Shown in pieces: positions 1 to 11,019 of a stretch of 64,000 bases of DNA. The stretch is from Forficula auricularia (taxonomy: Eukaryota; Arthropoda; Insecta; Dermaptera; Forficulidae). Location: the NCBI GenBank assembly GCA_024734495.1, contig JALMQS010000102.1, positions 9,145,894 to 9,209,893 of the forward strand, written 5' to 3'. Positions within the stretch are counted from its first letter, which is position 1; each line of letters begins with the position of its first letter. The translations under genes were made by a program, and so were the position numbers. The notes under the pieces are model-generated. The model was not told where the DNA came from, did not search any database, and saw only the letters and a list, made by a program, of their open reading frames with translations.

Positions 1-1106
1 GTGTAACTCCATTTTTTTTAAATTTCATTTTTTTGCTTAATGGTATCACATTTAGTCATATCTTAGATTATAAAAGAGAATAAACTCCAAATATTGCATT
101 AAAAGACCATAAAGGCACTATTAGTTTAATCAGGGAATTAAAAGTGCAGAACTAAAACTCCAGAAAAAAAAGTTTAAGTTCATTTATTTAATTAGTTTTA
201 GCTTTATTTTGTAAGTTAAAACAAATAAAATCTTTGATTTGTGCTAAACAATAAAAACACACTGAATGAATACAGTGATACCTTGAGATACGAATTTAAT
301 TCGTTCTGTGATCATCGTCGTATGTCAAAAAAATCGTATCCCAAAGCAATTTTTCCCATTTAAAATAATGTAATATATATTAATGCGTTCTAACCCAAAA
401 CACAGTTAAATTACACATAATATACACAATTTGTATATAGATAAACGAGTAATAATACACATAATGTTTATTAATTTGTTTATTAATATATTAATAACAC
501 ACAAGAGTGAAGATAGATTGAGTAGGTGATTATTGGATGGATTAATTTCCGCAATATGGTATTGTAATAATTATCGGAAAAGAGGTTTTTTTTCAATAAT
601 TAGTTTTTTCCTCTTATTAAAAACAAGGACTAAAGATATCAAGGACACTCGATGGTGGAGATGTAATCTCCGGAGTCGAAGCTAAAATACAATGTATACA
701 TTAATTAATGTAAAATAATTGGTTTAACAAAATTTATAAAAAAAAAAAAAAAATAATAACACACAATGTTTATTAATCATCACTTTAACGTCAGGCCTTT
801 TTGGCCACACTTTCCTGACTTTCACTGCGTGTTCATAAGGTAACGATCAAGAGAGGTCTGTTTCTGCCTTCTTTTTAAAATGTTACGAAAGAATGTGAGA
901 CACCTATCATCAAATAAGGCACATCGCAAATTCGTATCTCAAATTTTTCGTTGTATGTCGAGGTATAAATTTTAGAATATTTCATGTTGTATCTCAAAAC
1001 ATTCGTATGTTAGGACATTCGTATCTCAAGATACCACTGTACTTGTCTTCATTTACCTATACATCAATTTGCAAAAATCTCCGAATTCACTTTCATGGAG
1101 TTACAC
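1..1106. repeat. Possible DNA element bounded by 12-bp inverted ends, interrupted by a nested MITE
   Basis: GTGTAACTCCAT at 1-12 is the exact reverse complement of the 12 bases at 1095-1106. The inner sequences next to the two ends do not match each other. The first end sits on the window edge, so the true start may lie upstream. A 12-bp match at this distance could be chance in AT-rich DNA. If real, it is an older element into which the 273-1039 MITE jumped. Confidence 0.3.
273..1039. mobile_element. Pogo/Tigger-like MITE with TA target duplication
   Basis: The left end reads CAGTGATACCTTGAGATACG and the right end is its near-perfect inverse, CAGTGGTATCTTGAGATACG on the other strand. Both are flanked by TA (271-272 and 1040-1041), the target of the Tc1/mariner-pogo superfamily. 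Sub-terminal phrases about 'gtatctcaa' and 'gtatgtc' recur in both orientations inside. No transposase frame is present, so the 767-bp element is non-autonomous. Confidence 0.7.
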
Positions 1107-1353
1107 CACTATTATAATAAACAACACATATATAGAAAGATAGATAGATAAATTAGATAAGATTCATAGAGATGTAGATTCAACGGTAAGAATTTTTTAT
1201 GAATGTCTGCAAAGTGGGCGAATGAAAGTTCAGCTTCTATTCATTGTGCATAGGAGCTGTACTATAGGTTGCCTACGTTGCAGGCACCAAAGGAAAAGAT
1301 TTTCGGTTGATTGTCCAGTGTACATAGCAGCCTAAATAGATATGTATATATTA

Positions 1354-1956
1354 CACTGGTCGTTAAAAATTAAATTTTTTTCCGACGACCCCTAAAAAGC
1401 TTCCTTTTGATGAAAAAATGCGAGGTAAATTTTTTTTTATTAAAAACAACACGTGCAAGACGATCTAAGTTCATTTTTTGGTAAAATAATGTTGTTTTTT
1501 TTTCTTGGAAATTTCTCATTAAATATGCAATAATAACAATTTTTTGATAATTGGATATTATTGACAATGTTACATTATTATTGTCATTAAAAAATTTATT
1601 TCCCAAGTAAATTTCCTATCGGTAAGTTATCTAGCAGCTTAAAGTACAATCATTATCTATATTTATTGAATTACCGACGCTTTCATACGTCTATAGTATC
1701 TATAAAAAATATATCGCGAAATTTCTTTTGTTTATACTGATAATAATAATGTAACATTGTTAATAATATCCAATTTTCAAAAAATTATTATTATTGAATA
1801 TTTAATGAGAAATTTCCAAAAAATATGATTTTACCAAAAAATGAACTTAGATCGTCTTGCGTGTTGTTTTGAATAAAAAAAATTTACCTCGCGTTTTTTC
1901 ATCAAAAGGAAACTTTTTAGGGGGCGTCGGAAAAAAAGAATTTTTAACAACTAGTC
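1354..1956. mobile_element. Long-TIR MITE (about 240-bp arms) with TA target
   Basis: The two halves are inverted copies. CACTGGTCGTTAAAAATT at the left pairs with GACTAGTTGTTAAAAATT read from the right, and similarity continues inward for more than 200 bp, leaving a short unique centre near 1620-1720. TA flanks both ends (1352-1353, 1957-1958), as expected for mariner-type elements. The minus-strand 78-codon frame inside (1370-1606) is a by-product of the arm sequence, because the other arm encodes the same peptide on the plus strand with breaks. Confidence 0.75.
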
Positions 1957-2479
1957 TAGTATATATAGATAGACTCGTTACTCACTAGACAGGGCCCACT
2001 CTCAAGTAGTTAATTAGGTATCACTTTGTATTATCACGTGGTTGACTCAATCTAGTAGGATCATTAATTTAAATATATCAAATGTGACAACTTCATTTAT
2101 CTTGACAAATCGGACAATATCATTTTGATTTGTAGTGGATAACAAAAGGTTAATCAATTAATCGTAAATAACTTATTTCCTGGAAGACTTGGTGTACTTC
2201 ATTGCCACGCGGCGGAGTGTTGAATTCACTTAAAAAATATTTTTTTTACTTTATTCTCATTTGTGTTTTCAAATTAGATTAGATTTATATTATTTACTCT
2301 GAAAATACTGACATCTTAGAGCAAAAAAGAAATACAATATTTGTGAAACATCTTTTCCCTCATTAGTTGAAGCAAAAATTATGCAAATCATATATTACAA
2401 ATTCTTCTTATTCGAAATTACACCTTTAAAATAAGACAACCGATGCATATATTATTAAAACGATAGAGAAAATAAAGAA
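1957..2479. other. No gene or recognisable element
   Basis: AT-rich sequence with only short frames in both strands. I see no splice-site-bounded open block and no paired ends. Confidence 0.5.
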
Positions 2480-2810
2480 AAAAGTTTAAACTTTTTCAAG
2501 ACTCGGTACCCTCCCATTTAGAGCTGCCCTAGTAATAAATTTAAATATAATAAACTATTAGAAATTTAATTTTGATTTAAATTATTTTTTAGAGAAAAAA
2601 TATATTTTCTGCATTTCTATATCGTAAGTTATAAAGTTAGAGAGGCCAAAATCTAATCAGTTTTCTCGCATTGGAAATGCAAACTTTTTGGCAACAGAAA
2701 GAACTTTCCACGACTTTCCCTTCTTAAGTTAACGTGAGTTTAGAAATTTAGATACACAGAAAAAATAATGTTTTAAAATAAGTTTTCTTCACGTTTAATA
2801 AACACAATGT
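2480..2810 (+). repeat. Dispersed repeat A, copy 1
   Basis: Contains the phrases 'actttttcaagactcggtac', 'gccaaaatctaatcag', 'agaaagaactttcc' and 'acacagaaaaaat' in the order seen in other copies near 8.1, 33.4, 37.3, 42.0, 44.0 and 52.4-53.4 kb. Copies are old and full of indels. No coding frame or ends that identify a class were found. Confidence 0.5.
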
Positions 2811-2829
2811 GCAAATAAAAAAAAAAAAT

Positions 2830-3060
2830 TGTACGCTCTAGCTCAAAAACCAATTAGAATATCAAAGCGAAATTTTATATTTAGATATTTTATATTGAGA
2901 TTAAGAGCTGATTAGATTTTGATTGAAAATGAACCAAAAATTAGGGGGTTGGGGTTTAAAAATTCGAATTCTTTGTCCAATTTGGACCAAATTTTGAACA
3001 GTTACTTAAAGTCTCATAAATCATTTAAATTTCATTTTTTATTTAATTTTAATATACTAG
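2830..3060 (-). repeat. Degenerate copy of the 13.7/57 kb repeat module
   Basis: Carries 'gctctagctcaaaaacca', 'attgagattaagagctgatt' and a G-rich tract, matching in order the inner part of the repeats at 13648-14395 and 57088-57715. It is heavily diverged. Confidence 0.4.
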
Positions 3061-3385
3061 GGGTCAGGTGTATCATAGAGTCATGAGATGGCCATATCAT
3101 ATATTTTTTGTAAATACTTCCATGGTTTTTGTTCGGACAAGATAAAAATCAAGTTTCAATTTTCTAACTAAAACAAAAAATTAGCTAAATCTCTCAATTT
3201 TGTTGGGAGCGTTTCGAGATTTGGACAAGTTTTCTCCTTTTCTTCAAATTAAATTTATTACTCTTTATTTAGAAAATATTAAATTAATATATTCTAAAAA
3301 ATTCTCAATTTTGGAATAGTTGTTGATTATAATTAATCCATTATTTTGATTGGAAAATAAATTACTTAAGAAGCGTGCGCAGGCC

Positions 3386-3490
3386 ATGTTTGAGCTTTGG
3401 CCACACGCTGAACGCTATTTAAACGAACCATTTCGAGCCAGTTTCGCCCCACTTCAGCTCAGTACCCATTTGACATAGAGCGCTGGAATT
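3386..3490 (+). other. GC-richer open block, unknown
   Basis: About 100 bp near 50% G+C inside AT-rich DNA, open on both strands. The plus reading contains MFELWPHAERYLNEP and ends in a TAG. A weak acceptor-like 'ttacttaag' precedes it. I do not recognise the peptide. It could be a fossil exon, a SINE body or chance. Confidence 0.2.
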
Positions 3491-3659
3491 ATACACATGT
3501 AATTAAGTAATGCATCTTGAAGAGAGTACCAAATTTCAATAATATAGCTTATATGGATCCTGAAACATGGACTTGAGAATATGGCTAATTTTGGCACTCA
3601 CTCACTCAATGACAGCTCATCAAGACCTATCGGGTACTTCTAATCATTTCAGCATCATG

Positions 3660-4225
3660 AAATTTCCCATGCTAGTAGAGGTTGGGAGACAACCATAGGA
3701 AAAATTCAAAAAATCCAAACTTTTTATCTTTCAACCCATAAAATGAAGGGGTGAAGATTGTAGGGTAAATTTGCATCTATTATACATATATGGAATGAAT
3801 CTAGGATGCTAAAATTTGGGATAATAGTAGAGTTTGGAACAGAAATGAAGGAAACATTCGAAAAAAGAAGATTTTTCCTCCTTAAACCTCTAAAATGAAA
3901 GGATGAAGTTTGAAGAATAAATTTGCATCCTTTATAAATGAAATGAATCTAGGATGCTAAAATTTGACATAATAATAGAGTTTGGGGTAATAATAAAGGA
4001 AAAATACGTAAAAACCCAGACTTTCTATTTTCCAACCCCTAAAATGAAGGGGTTAAGATTGTATGGTAAATTTTCATCATTTTTATATATGTAATGACCC
4101 AAGGATGCTAAATTTTAGCAATTTTGTAGAGTTTGGGATTAATAAAAGTGAATATTAATCACAAAAACTTTACTACTCTTAACCTCTAAAATGAATGAGG
4201 TGAAATTAGTAGGGTAAATTAACCC
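3660..4225 (+). repeat. Tandem repeat, four units of about 150 bp
   Basis: The junction phrase 'ggatgctaaaattt' marks unit starts at 3811, 3959 and 4110, giving periods of 148 and 151. A first unit begins near 3660. Each unit contains 'cctaaaatgaaggggt' or a variant, and 'gtagagtttggg'. Units are clearly diverged, so the array is old. Confidence 0.75.
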
Positions 4226-4299
4226 CCTTCAAAAAAAAAAAATAAATAAAAATAAAAGCTACATATTATTATAGCTTACAAAAAGAAGAGAAATCTCTG

Positions 4300-4743
4300 C
4301 CAAAACCCTTCTGTGAAAAAACAGTCCAAGTACGAAAAAGTAGTGAAATCTAGGACAGAGCCAAATTAAATTTGCAAAGAATAATTAAGTTGAGAAAATA
4401 GTACTTTCAATTAAAATGAATTCTTTCCATTTTGAATGACATTCTAGATTTGTGGATTCAAAATTTTTAATTTAAATTATTTTCATGAAACTTGGTTGTT
4501 AAGCATTATGTCGTTAGGGAAAATCAAATAAATTCGTGACCAGCCAAGTTTCATGAAAATAATTTAAATTAAAAATTTAGAATTTATAAATTTAAATTGT
4601 CATTCAAAATGGAAAGAATGCATGCATTTAAATTGAAAGTACTATTTTCTCAACTTAATTATTCTTTGCAAATTTAACTTTGCTGCGTCCTAGATTTCGC
4701 TACTTTTTCGAACTTGGCTTGTTTTTTCACAGACATGTTTTGG
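4300..4743. mobile_element. Foldback (snapback) MITE with about 200-bp arms
   Basis: The left arm (4300-4499) and right arm (about 4541-4743) are near-perfect inverted copies separated by about 42 unique bases. Shared marks include the stretches around 'gtactttcaatt', 'ctcaacttaattattc' and 'agatttcgctactttttcg'. Transcribed or melted, it would form one long hairpin. No coding capacity, and no clear target duplication found. Confidence 0.75.
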
Positions 4744-4880
4744 TTGGGATTTAATATTATTTTAAATACTAATTTATTTTTCAATTTAGTCAATATTCTT
4801 TATATATTTGAATTCAAATAAATACATTTTTTTTAATTCAAAGCAGTTATGATTTTGATAAGTATGTACTTTGTTTTTAT

Positions 4881-5018
4881 TTGAGGTGTGAGCTCTGCTA
4901 GATTAATCCATCTCTCTGCCCTGAGACCCGCCCGCCCGGCCTCTAATCAGTGCGACCCATGCAGGCCAACAAGACGCTGCTCTCTCTACCAATATCCTCT
5001 ATATCTCAGCAATCAATG
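4881..5018 (+). other. Exon-like GC-rich block with a donor site
   Basis: A pyrimidine-rich stretch ending 'ttgag' precedes about 140 bp of markedly higher G+C, and the block ends in 'caatcaat' followed by GTAAGA, a good donor. Two frames are open to the donor. One has an ATG at 4960 (MQANKTLLSLPI). I cannot choose the frame or recognise a protein, and a decayed repeat could look the same. Confidence 0.2.
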
Positions 5019-5447
5019 TAAGATTTTGAATTTATTTTTATTTTAATCTATTAATTTTCAATTCTTTTTATTAGCGAAGTAAAAAAAAAAAAAAAATAAA
5101 ATAAAAAAATACTTTATTCAGCCTACTCTCTGCAGATTCACTTTCTCATAGCTAAAACAACTTGACATTTTTATTATCTATATTTAATCTATACATTTAA
5201 AGCAATTTTCTTCTTTAAATGCAATAATAAACATGTTAATCGAATATTAATTATTATTATTATTGAGTAATGTTTAGATGATGATCTTAACAAATTCATT
5301 TCAATCTTTCTCAAACCCTATTTGGAAATCCCTAAATATTATTTATATTTACCAATGTATCATTGATATTTCATTTCATTTATTCTATCTAAATTTTTCT
5401 TTCCAGAACATGAAATGATCTCCTCTTTGAAACAATAAAGAGCCCTG

Positions 5448-5725
5448 TGCTCACGACATTTCTTTTCTGAGAAATGTGAGTACACTTTTTTCCATAACTC
5501 ATTATTAAAACATTTTAAAATTTCTTGAGGTACTTATTCAAGTTCAGAAATTTTATTAATTTAAAGAACTTGAGAGATAATTAAGTAAATAAGGTTTTTT
5601 AATAGTGTTACCATAAATGGAGGTAAAATAAATACTTTTTCAAGACTAGGTAGGCTCGCAGCTAGATCTGCAGCAAGTAATTCCTTTTTTATATTTTTGT
5701 CTAAATTTTAGTAAAGTCCAATTGA
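5448..5725 (+). repeat. Dispersed repeat A, 5' part (pair of 52268-52556)
   Basis: Runs from 'gtgctcacgac' through 'taccataaatggaggt' to 'ctagatctgcagcaagtaat' and matches 52268-52556 nearly throughout. This extends repeat A upstream of the block seen in other copies. Confidence 0.65.
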
Positions 5726-6577
5726 ATCCAATCGTATTAAAATTTTAATCGGATGATTATTTTTGAAAGGATCGACTTTTTATGGAGTCACTAATAAAAA
5801 TGATTTTTTTGTCATAGGCTGGGAGATATGAATGTCAAGATCTTAATATCCAAAAAAAAAATTCAATTTAATTTATTTTAAAATTCTCTTAAAATTTTCC
5901 ATCTAATTTTGAGATAGACAGATTGACAGATAAATACACAGAGGAACCAAGTTAAATAAAAGCATATAAAAATAATTCCTAGCTTTTATCTAAGCAATCA
6001 CATTCTCAAATGTTTAGAAGTTTGAATTGATGCCATAGGATTGTGTTTTCTATCCTTTTCAGTTTTGTCACCTCTATAAACGTGAAAGCCATGTGTTATA
6101 AAAAATATGAGAAATAAAACTAAAAAGTTATTAGAATTATTGACTGTTTACCATTTCTTTTTCTACTAAAAATTCTAAATATTCTTTCAGTTTCAATTTG
6201 TAGAATTTTGATGGAGCAATTAGTATTTAAATATGAAAATTAGCTAAATCTAATCTAAGATAATAAAATCAAATATACTTTGAGAAATAGAAAAATTTTC
6301 TGCGCTACTATATTAATTAGACTGATTACCTTTTTCAAATAGTAATTATACCCCTATGGGGGTAATTACCCCAGGTTCGGAACCAGGGGGAGTGTGTTTC
6401 AGAAGTGCGCGGTGGACAAAAGTATTTAGCGCTAATTTTCGAAAGCCCCCAACTTCAGTTACTCTTGGCACTTGATACCTAGAAAATTTTATTAAATCGA
6501 GTCAATTTCTGTATATGTAGAAAAGATCTTAACTTTTTTTTTTGTTCAGGGAGAATGGTGTAGGTTCGAGGTGAACT
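5726..6577. other. No gene; short hairpin near 6350
   Basis: Non-coding AT-rich sequence. A small imperfect palindrome 'gtaatta...taattac' centred on 'cccctatgggg' lies at about 6344-6371, followed by a GC-richer 60 bp without a supported function. Confidence 0.4.
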
Positions 6578-6711
6578 ACTAGGCAGGTTTTAGAAAAACG
6601 AAATATTGCTTATGAGCAAAATTCATATCAATGCCATCTTCTGGCCAATGAGTCTTGCTCATTAGAGTCCCAAGCAATATTTGTTGTTTTTTGTGTGAAA
6701 CCTATCTAGTA
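6578..6711. repeat. Inverted repeat related to the 31.7 kb palindromic insertion
   Basis: 'ctactaggcaggtttt' plus 'aaatattgct' at the left pair with 'agcaatattt' plus 'gaaacctatctagta' at the right. The same arm phrases, including the tract before 'ggaaatatt', occur in the insertion at 31670-32048. The central 'gccatcttctgg' resembles a decayed CTGAAGATGG motif on the minus strand. No convincing target duplication. Confidence 0.5.
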
Positions 6712-6837
6712 ATTATTTAAAAAAATTTTAAGTTTTTGTCACTTCTATCATAATATTTATAAGTTTTGCTAACTACGTATTTAAAAACATTTGAGATAAC
6801 TTGATTTTACATTTTTAACTTGCATATTAATTTATTA

Positions 6838-7137
6838 TTTTGATTATTTTTGTCCATCGATTAAATTAATAAGTTGTTGTAGGGAAATAAGGACAATAAA
6901 TATAAAAATTATAATATAAAATATTAAATAGGAAAATATTTTTAATCTGTTCAATGACTGGCCTATATGTGTTTGCTAAGAATGAATATTTATAAAGTGA
7001 CAAATATGCAAAGGAGTTGGAGGAGAGGAGGAATTTGTTTGAGCCCTGAGGAAGTCAACAAAGTTGACGAAACGTTGGCACAAAATAAAAAATATTTGCA
7101 TAAGCTATTGTCCTTATTTTCCTACAACAACTTATTA
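6838..7137 (+). mobile_element. Palindromic retroposon-like insertion with hammerhead-like motif (12-bp TSD)
   Basis: ATTAATTTATTA occurs at 6826-6837 and 7138-7149, flanking a 300-bp insert. Inside, arms at about 6865-6900 and 7106-7137 ('ttgttgtagg..aataaggacaata') are inverted copies, and the loop carries the motif annotated at 7038-7084. The layout matches four other insertions in the window. The direct repeat is pure A/T, so this TSD alone is weaker than the others. Confidence 0.6.
7038..7084 (+). ncRNA. Hammerhead-ribozyme-like motif (best copy)
   Basis: Core CTGAGGA at 7046-7052 (position 7 is free in hammerheads), one extra A, stem II GTCAAC/GTTGAC (7054-7059, 7063-7068) with AAA loop, then GAAA at 7069-7072. 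CGTT follows, so stem III would be the self-complementary ACGT with T7076 as the cleavage-site base. Downstream GGCACAAA pairs with upstream TTTGAGCC (7 of 8 pairs, one A-A mismatch) as stem I. Small hammerheads with a minimal stem III that act as dimers are known from Penelope-like elements. The extra base before stem II departs from the consensus and may weaken activity. Confidence 0.5.
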
Positions 7138-7149
7138 ATTAATTTATTA

Positions 7150-8099
7150 GTTAGAAAAAAGTATCTACCCCTATATTTCATTTTTACGTCTTTATACGCC
7201 CTTCATCTAGAAATTTAATTTTAACTTTTTTTGTTCAAGTCATAGAATCTATTATTAATTTAAGTAATGTTAAAAATATGATTCTAAAATAACTACTAAT
7301 AAGAAACTAGCTAATTTAGATGTAAGATTCCATTTTAATGGGAGAGAATTCTCGACTTTATTACAAAATAATTATTCTGAAAAAATCAAATGATAACCCA
7401 CTTGGAAATTAGTAATAAATTTTTTAACATGAATATTATATACTAGTATTTAAACTTTAATTGTTCTTATAAAAGATTTTTAATGGTTTTGCAAAATGAA
7501 GATAAGAGGTAGGTACGCAATTAAAGGGATTGTATTATTGATTGAAAAAGAACATTAAATTAATCCTAAAATTGATTCTAGAAATCGAGATAATGTAATT
7601 GAATGTAAGTCTAGTAAGTGTTTGATTATGATAGTGCCTATATTATGTTAAAAGGCATATTTGATGTTGATGGTAAAATTAAGGAACATGTGTGCCCGAT
7701 TAGATCTTGAAAAATTACAGAATTTGTTCGCTTTTGGCCAACCTAGTCTCATTCTTAACAAGAGAACTTACAACACATTATTCCCGATAGAAATGTTAAC
7801 AAAGGGCTTTAGCCCAACATTGGCTAGACCATGCAAAGCTAAAAATTAATTACAACTGATCATGCGAAACAAAACCTCTTTATCTACTCCTTAAAAGTAA
7901 AAAATTGCTGAAATTTTATTATTGATTAAAAAATAAATAAAATTAAAATAAATTATTTGGTGAAAGATTTTTTTTTTCTCAATATGATCTTATATATTTG
8001 ATATTTTATTTCTTCAGATCATGAGATCCTTGGCTGCAAGCCGCTTACTCCCAACGACTTACATGATTATGTCTGTTATGGCCAAATAACCCACAATTG
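7150..8099. other. No supported gene
   Basis: The 62-codon frame at 7661-7849 has no recognisable motif, no splice context and composition like its flanks. I treat it as chance. Confidence 0.4.
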
Positions 8100-8440
8100 T
8101 TTAAATAAATTAGAGAAAATAATACAAACTTTTTCAAAACTCGGTACAGTCCAAGAAATTTCGTAGATTAAACGATTTATTTATCAGCAATACGAGCAAG
8201 AATGCGGATACACGAAAAATAGGTGCACCTTATTTTAACAGAAATGCATCGAAATTTTCAATATCTATCTATCTATTATCAATTTATTTCTGAATTTCTG
8301 GATTTTCTTGCCAGAGCACTAAAGCTAATAAGTCCAAAATTTAATAAGTTCATTTTGAAGACTAAAAATTCAGGCACCAGAAAGAACTTTCTACGAATTT
8401 CGTTCTTGAGTTATCGTGGTTATTGAAATTCAGTCAGATA
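8100..8440 (+). repeat. Dispersed repeat A copy
   Basis: Shows 'actttttcaaaactcggtac', then 'agaaagaactttctacga' and 'gttatcgtg' in the family order. The 67-codon frame at 8223-8426 lies wholly inside the repeat and is not a gene. Confidence 0.5.
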
Positions 8441-9443
8441 TACGGTCACATACAAATCTTGCTTGATTGTTCTTTATATTTCTACTCCTGATTATTCATG
8501 CTTATGCAATAAAATAAATAACATTTTTTTTGAGTATACCCAATATTGCGTACGGATTAAGTATTTTTTTATTTCCATATTTAGTCTGAATTTTAGTGAA
8601 AAGCGATTTAATACCCTATATTTATTTAACTAGCTGAAAATCATTTAGATTTTAGAATCTTTTAGAATCATGCGCTCATATTTTCAGAATAAAATAAAAA
8701 CAAGCCGACCAATTTCAAGTTAGAGAGTTCCATATTACCTTATATTTTCCGAAATACTTGAGATATGGAATTCCTTCTTATTTGTCGCTGATAAGAGAGA
8801 ATCAGGAAATTTTTTCATAATTTTAATTTAAGCAACTCCTGAATGCCGATGGGTACAAAAATCACCGCAAAATGGCCAATTTGGAGCCCTAACACACTGA
8901 CATTTTAAAGAGAATTACACCTATTGAAAAAAGTACTTTTTATTTTGGATCCAGAAAAAAATGCGACCCTCCCTAAAATAATTATTGGATTAAAATTTAT
9001 ATACTATTTTTAATTTTGCGATAGTAAATTTCAGGTTTGTATCTTATTTTATTTACGAGCTACAATGCTCTGACAAATTGACGAAAAGACATTGTATCGA
9101 CACTAATTGGGTCCTTTTTACATTTGAACGGAACACCAATTCATGATAATTACTAATCGAGAAAATCTTGTCAGGACTTGTCTTTGTCATCTTTGTATTT
9201 GCTTACTTAATAAAAGATAACAGCTTTTATACACTATAAAATACATTCTCAATTTCTTCATTGGTCACATTCTAATTAATAGCTTTTAATGCATATTCGT
9301 CAGACGTCAAAATTACTTAGTATGTTTGATTTTCAACCTTAATGGACATAAATTTATTTAGATGGTCAAAAAATACGACCTGAGTCCTAATTTAATTACA
9401 TTTCTAAGCTATCTTTTTTAGTGTCCATCTTTCTGGGACATAT
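8441..9443. other. No gene; 9.2 kb short repeat phrase
   Basis: AT-rich non-coding sequence. The phrase 'gtcaggacttgtctttt' or a close variant at about 9170 recurs near 15480 and 61855, so a short unnamed dispersed repeat is present. Confidence 0.35.
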
Positions 9444-9454
9444 AAGTCTTTTAA

Positions 9455-9669
9455 GGGGAGTCGGGTTAGCCGAGCCGGCTAACACACTGGCCCCGCTTCG
9501 GCATCGATCGATTATGACGACGTTGGAGCGGAAGGCCGGGGTTCGATCCTGGCTGGCAAATAAAAAATTTCTACCGGCTAAAAACTCGGCTCCCTCACTA
9601 ACCCTACTAACACTTTACTTATGGTATGTGCTGTCTAAATGGGCTTTGTTCCCGATGACAATAAAAAAA
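9455..9669 (+). mobile_element. tRNA-derived SINE with 11-bp TSD
   Basis: The head contains an A-box-like 'tagccgagccgg' and a good B box 'ggttcgatcc' (RNA polymerase III internal promoter), followed by a unique body and a tail 'gacaataaaaaaaa'. AAGTCTTTTAA at 9444-9454 and 9670-9680 is a perfect target-site duplication, the mark of LINE-driven retroposition. The tail phrase 'tgttcccga.gaca' is shared with the SINE at 10858-11007, suggesting one LINE partner. The 96-codon frame across it is not a gene. Confidence 0.85.
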
Positions 9670-9680
9670 AAGTCTTTTAA

Positions 9681-10744
9681 TACCAGCATACACAGCTACC
9701 TACCACTCTGACCCAATTCCAGTAATTTCTTCTTCTTTTCACTATGCATGCCTCTCTTCGACTGTAGAGGTTGCACCTTTTTCATACATCTTCTTGCATC
9801 AATATCATTATTAAAAAAATAAAATAAAGATTTCTAGTGAATTTAATATCTACCCAATAGCGTGCTGAAGAATAGATCAATTTAAATTCTAAATATATAG
9901 GGGTTTACAACTCGCACAATTCCTCTTTGGCATTGCTCGCCTATCCCAATAAAAGACAAGACTGGATTACTTGAAGGAATTTAATAGTCATTAAAAGTAA
10001 GGAGGGATTGTTGCGTGTGTTAGATGGATAAAGATAAATAAAGAAAGACAGAAGAAATATAATATATGTTATTTCGTTTATCTTTTAACCTTTATCAAAG
10101 AAAGGCTAATTGACCAAGAAAAAAAAACAATAATAAATATTATTATGATTTACTTAACTAAATTGATATGTATTATTCGAATAAATATCAAGCGTGCCGT
10201 GTGGATGTTTATTTGACCAGTGTTGTGCATGAGTATTGGGGTAGATTTAAACTCCCCTCATTTTCTATATTATTCTGAATTCTGAATTTTCCAATACATA
10301 CGTTAAGGTTTTCAAATTTTGAAATTAATCAGTAATTTAATAAAAACTATGGAATATGAATTTTTCGTTTTGAAAAATATCGAAAAATGAAAAAAATTAT
10401 ATTCAAAAGCATTCTGATTTTCTCTTATTTGCAGGAGTTTTTAACAGGTTATAGTGGTATTAAAAACTCCTGTGTTTAATATGTTTCACTATAAACCAAC
10501 ACCGCTTTCCCTAAATGTTATTCTCTTATTTGAAAATACACATAGAGAATTTTCAAATGAACGAAAAAGGATTAAACATTGTGTTTTTTCCAAGAGAAAA
10601 ACTTTATTTTTTATTTGTTGGTGATGCAGCTCAACGATAATGAAAAGTACCAATTGAGAATAAAATAATTCATTGGAACATCCTTTCAATCTTTTAAAAA
10701 CTGACGTTTCTGAGAATCTTCTTCCCTCTTTTTTCATTGTTTAA
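9681..10744. other. No supported gene
   Basis: Includes an 82-codon minus frame (10489-10737) without motifs or splice sites. I see no paired element ends. Confidence 0.4.
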
Positions 10745-10826
10745 AAGAGTCAACGAAGGAAGCTTGTAATCACCCCCTTTTTGTCTCATTCAACAACAAG
10801 GAGTCAATTACAAGCTTCATTTGTTG
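10745..10826. repeat. Short inverted repeat (hairpin)
   Basis: 'agtcaacgaaggaagcttgtaat' pairs with 'attacaagcttcatttgttgac' with few mismatches over about 23 bp around a 35-base loop. It may be a very short MITE. The outer bases 'taaa' and 'ttaa' give no clear duplication. Confidence 0.5.
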
Positions 10827-10857
10827 ACCCCTTAAAATCTTGAAGAATCTTCTTGGT

Positions 10858-11007
10858 GTCGAGTGGATAACGTATATGCTTTCTAATCAAGATAGTGCGG
10901 GTTCAAACCCGAATCGCTGCAATTCGACTTTAATCTGATCCCTACATATTTGAGAAAAAAAATATATATGGCTGTACAAAATGGACTATGTTCCCGAGGA
11001 CAAAAAA
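10858..11007 (+). mobile_element. tRNA-derived SINE with 12-bp TSD
   Basis: A-box-like 'gtcgagtggataacg' and B box 'gggttcaaaccc' are correctly ordered, followed by 'gctgcaattcgactttaat' and a tail 'gttcccgaggacaaaaaaaa'. AATCTTCTTGGT flanks it at 10846-10857 and 11008-11019. The same head recurs at 48136-48250, so this is a family of Leu/Ser-type tRNA-like SINEs. Confidence 0.85.
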
Positions 11008-11019
11008 AATCTTCTTGGT

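Noticed and set aside
9421..9711. 96-codon open frame as a gene
   Set aside because: Lies across a SINE and its duplication; composition comes from the tRNA-like head.
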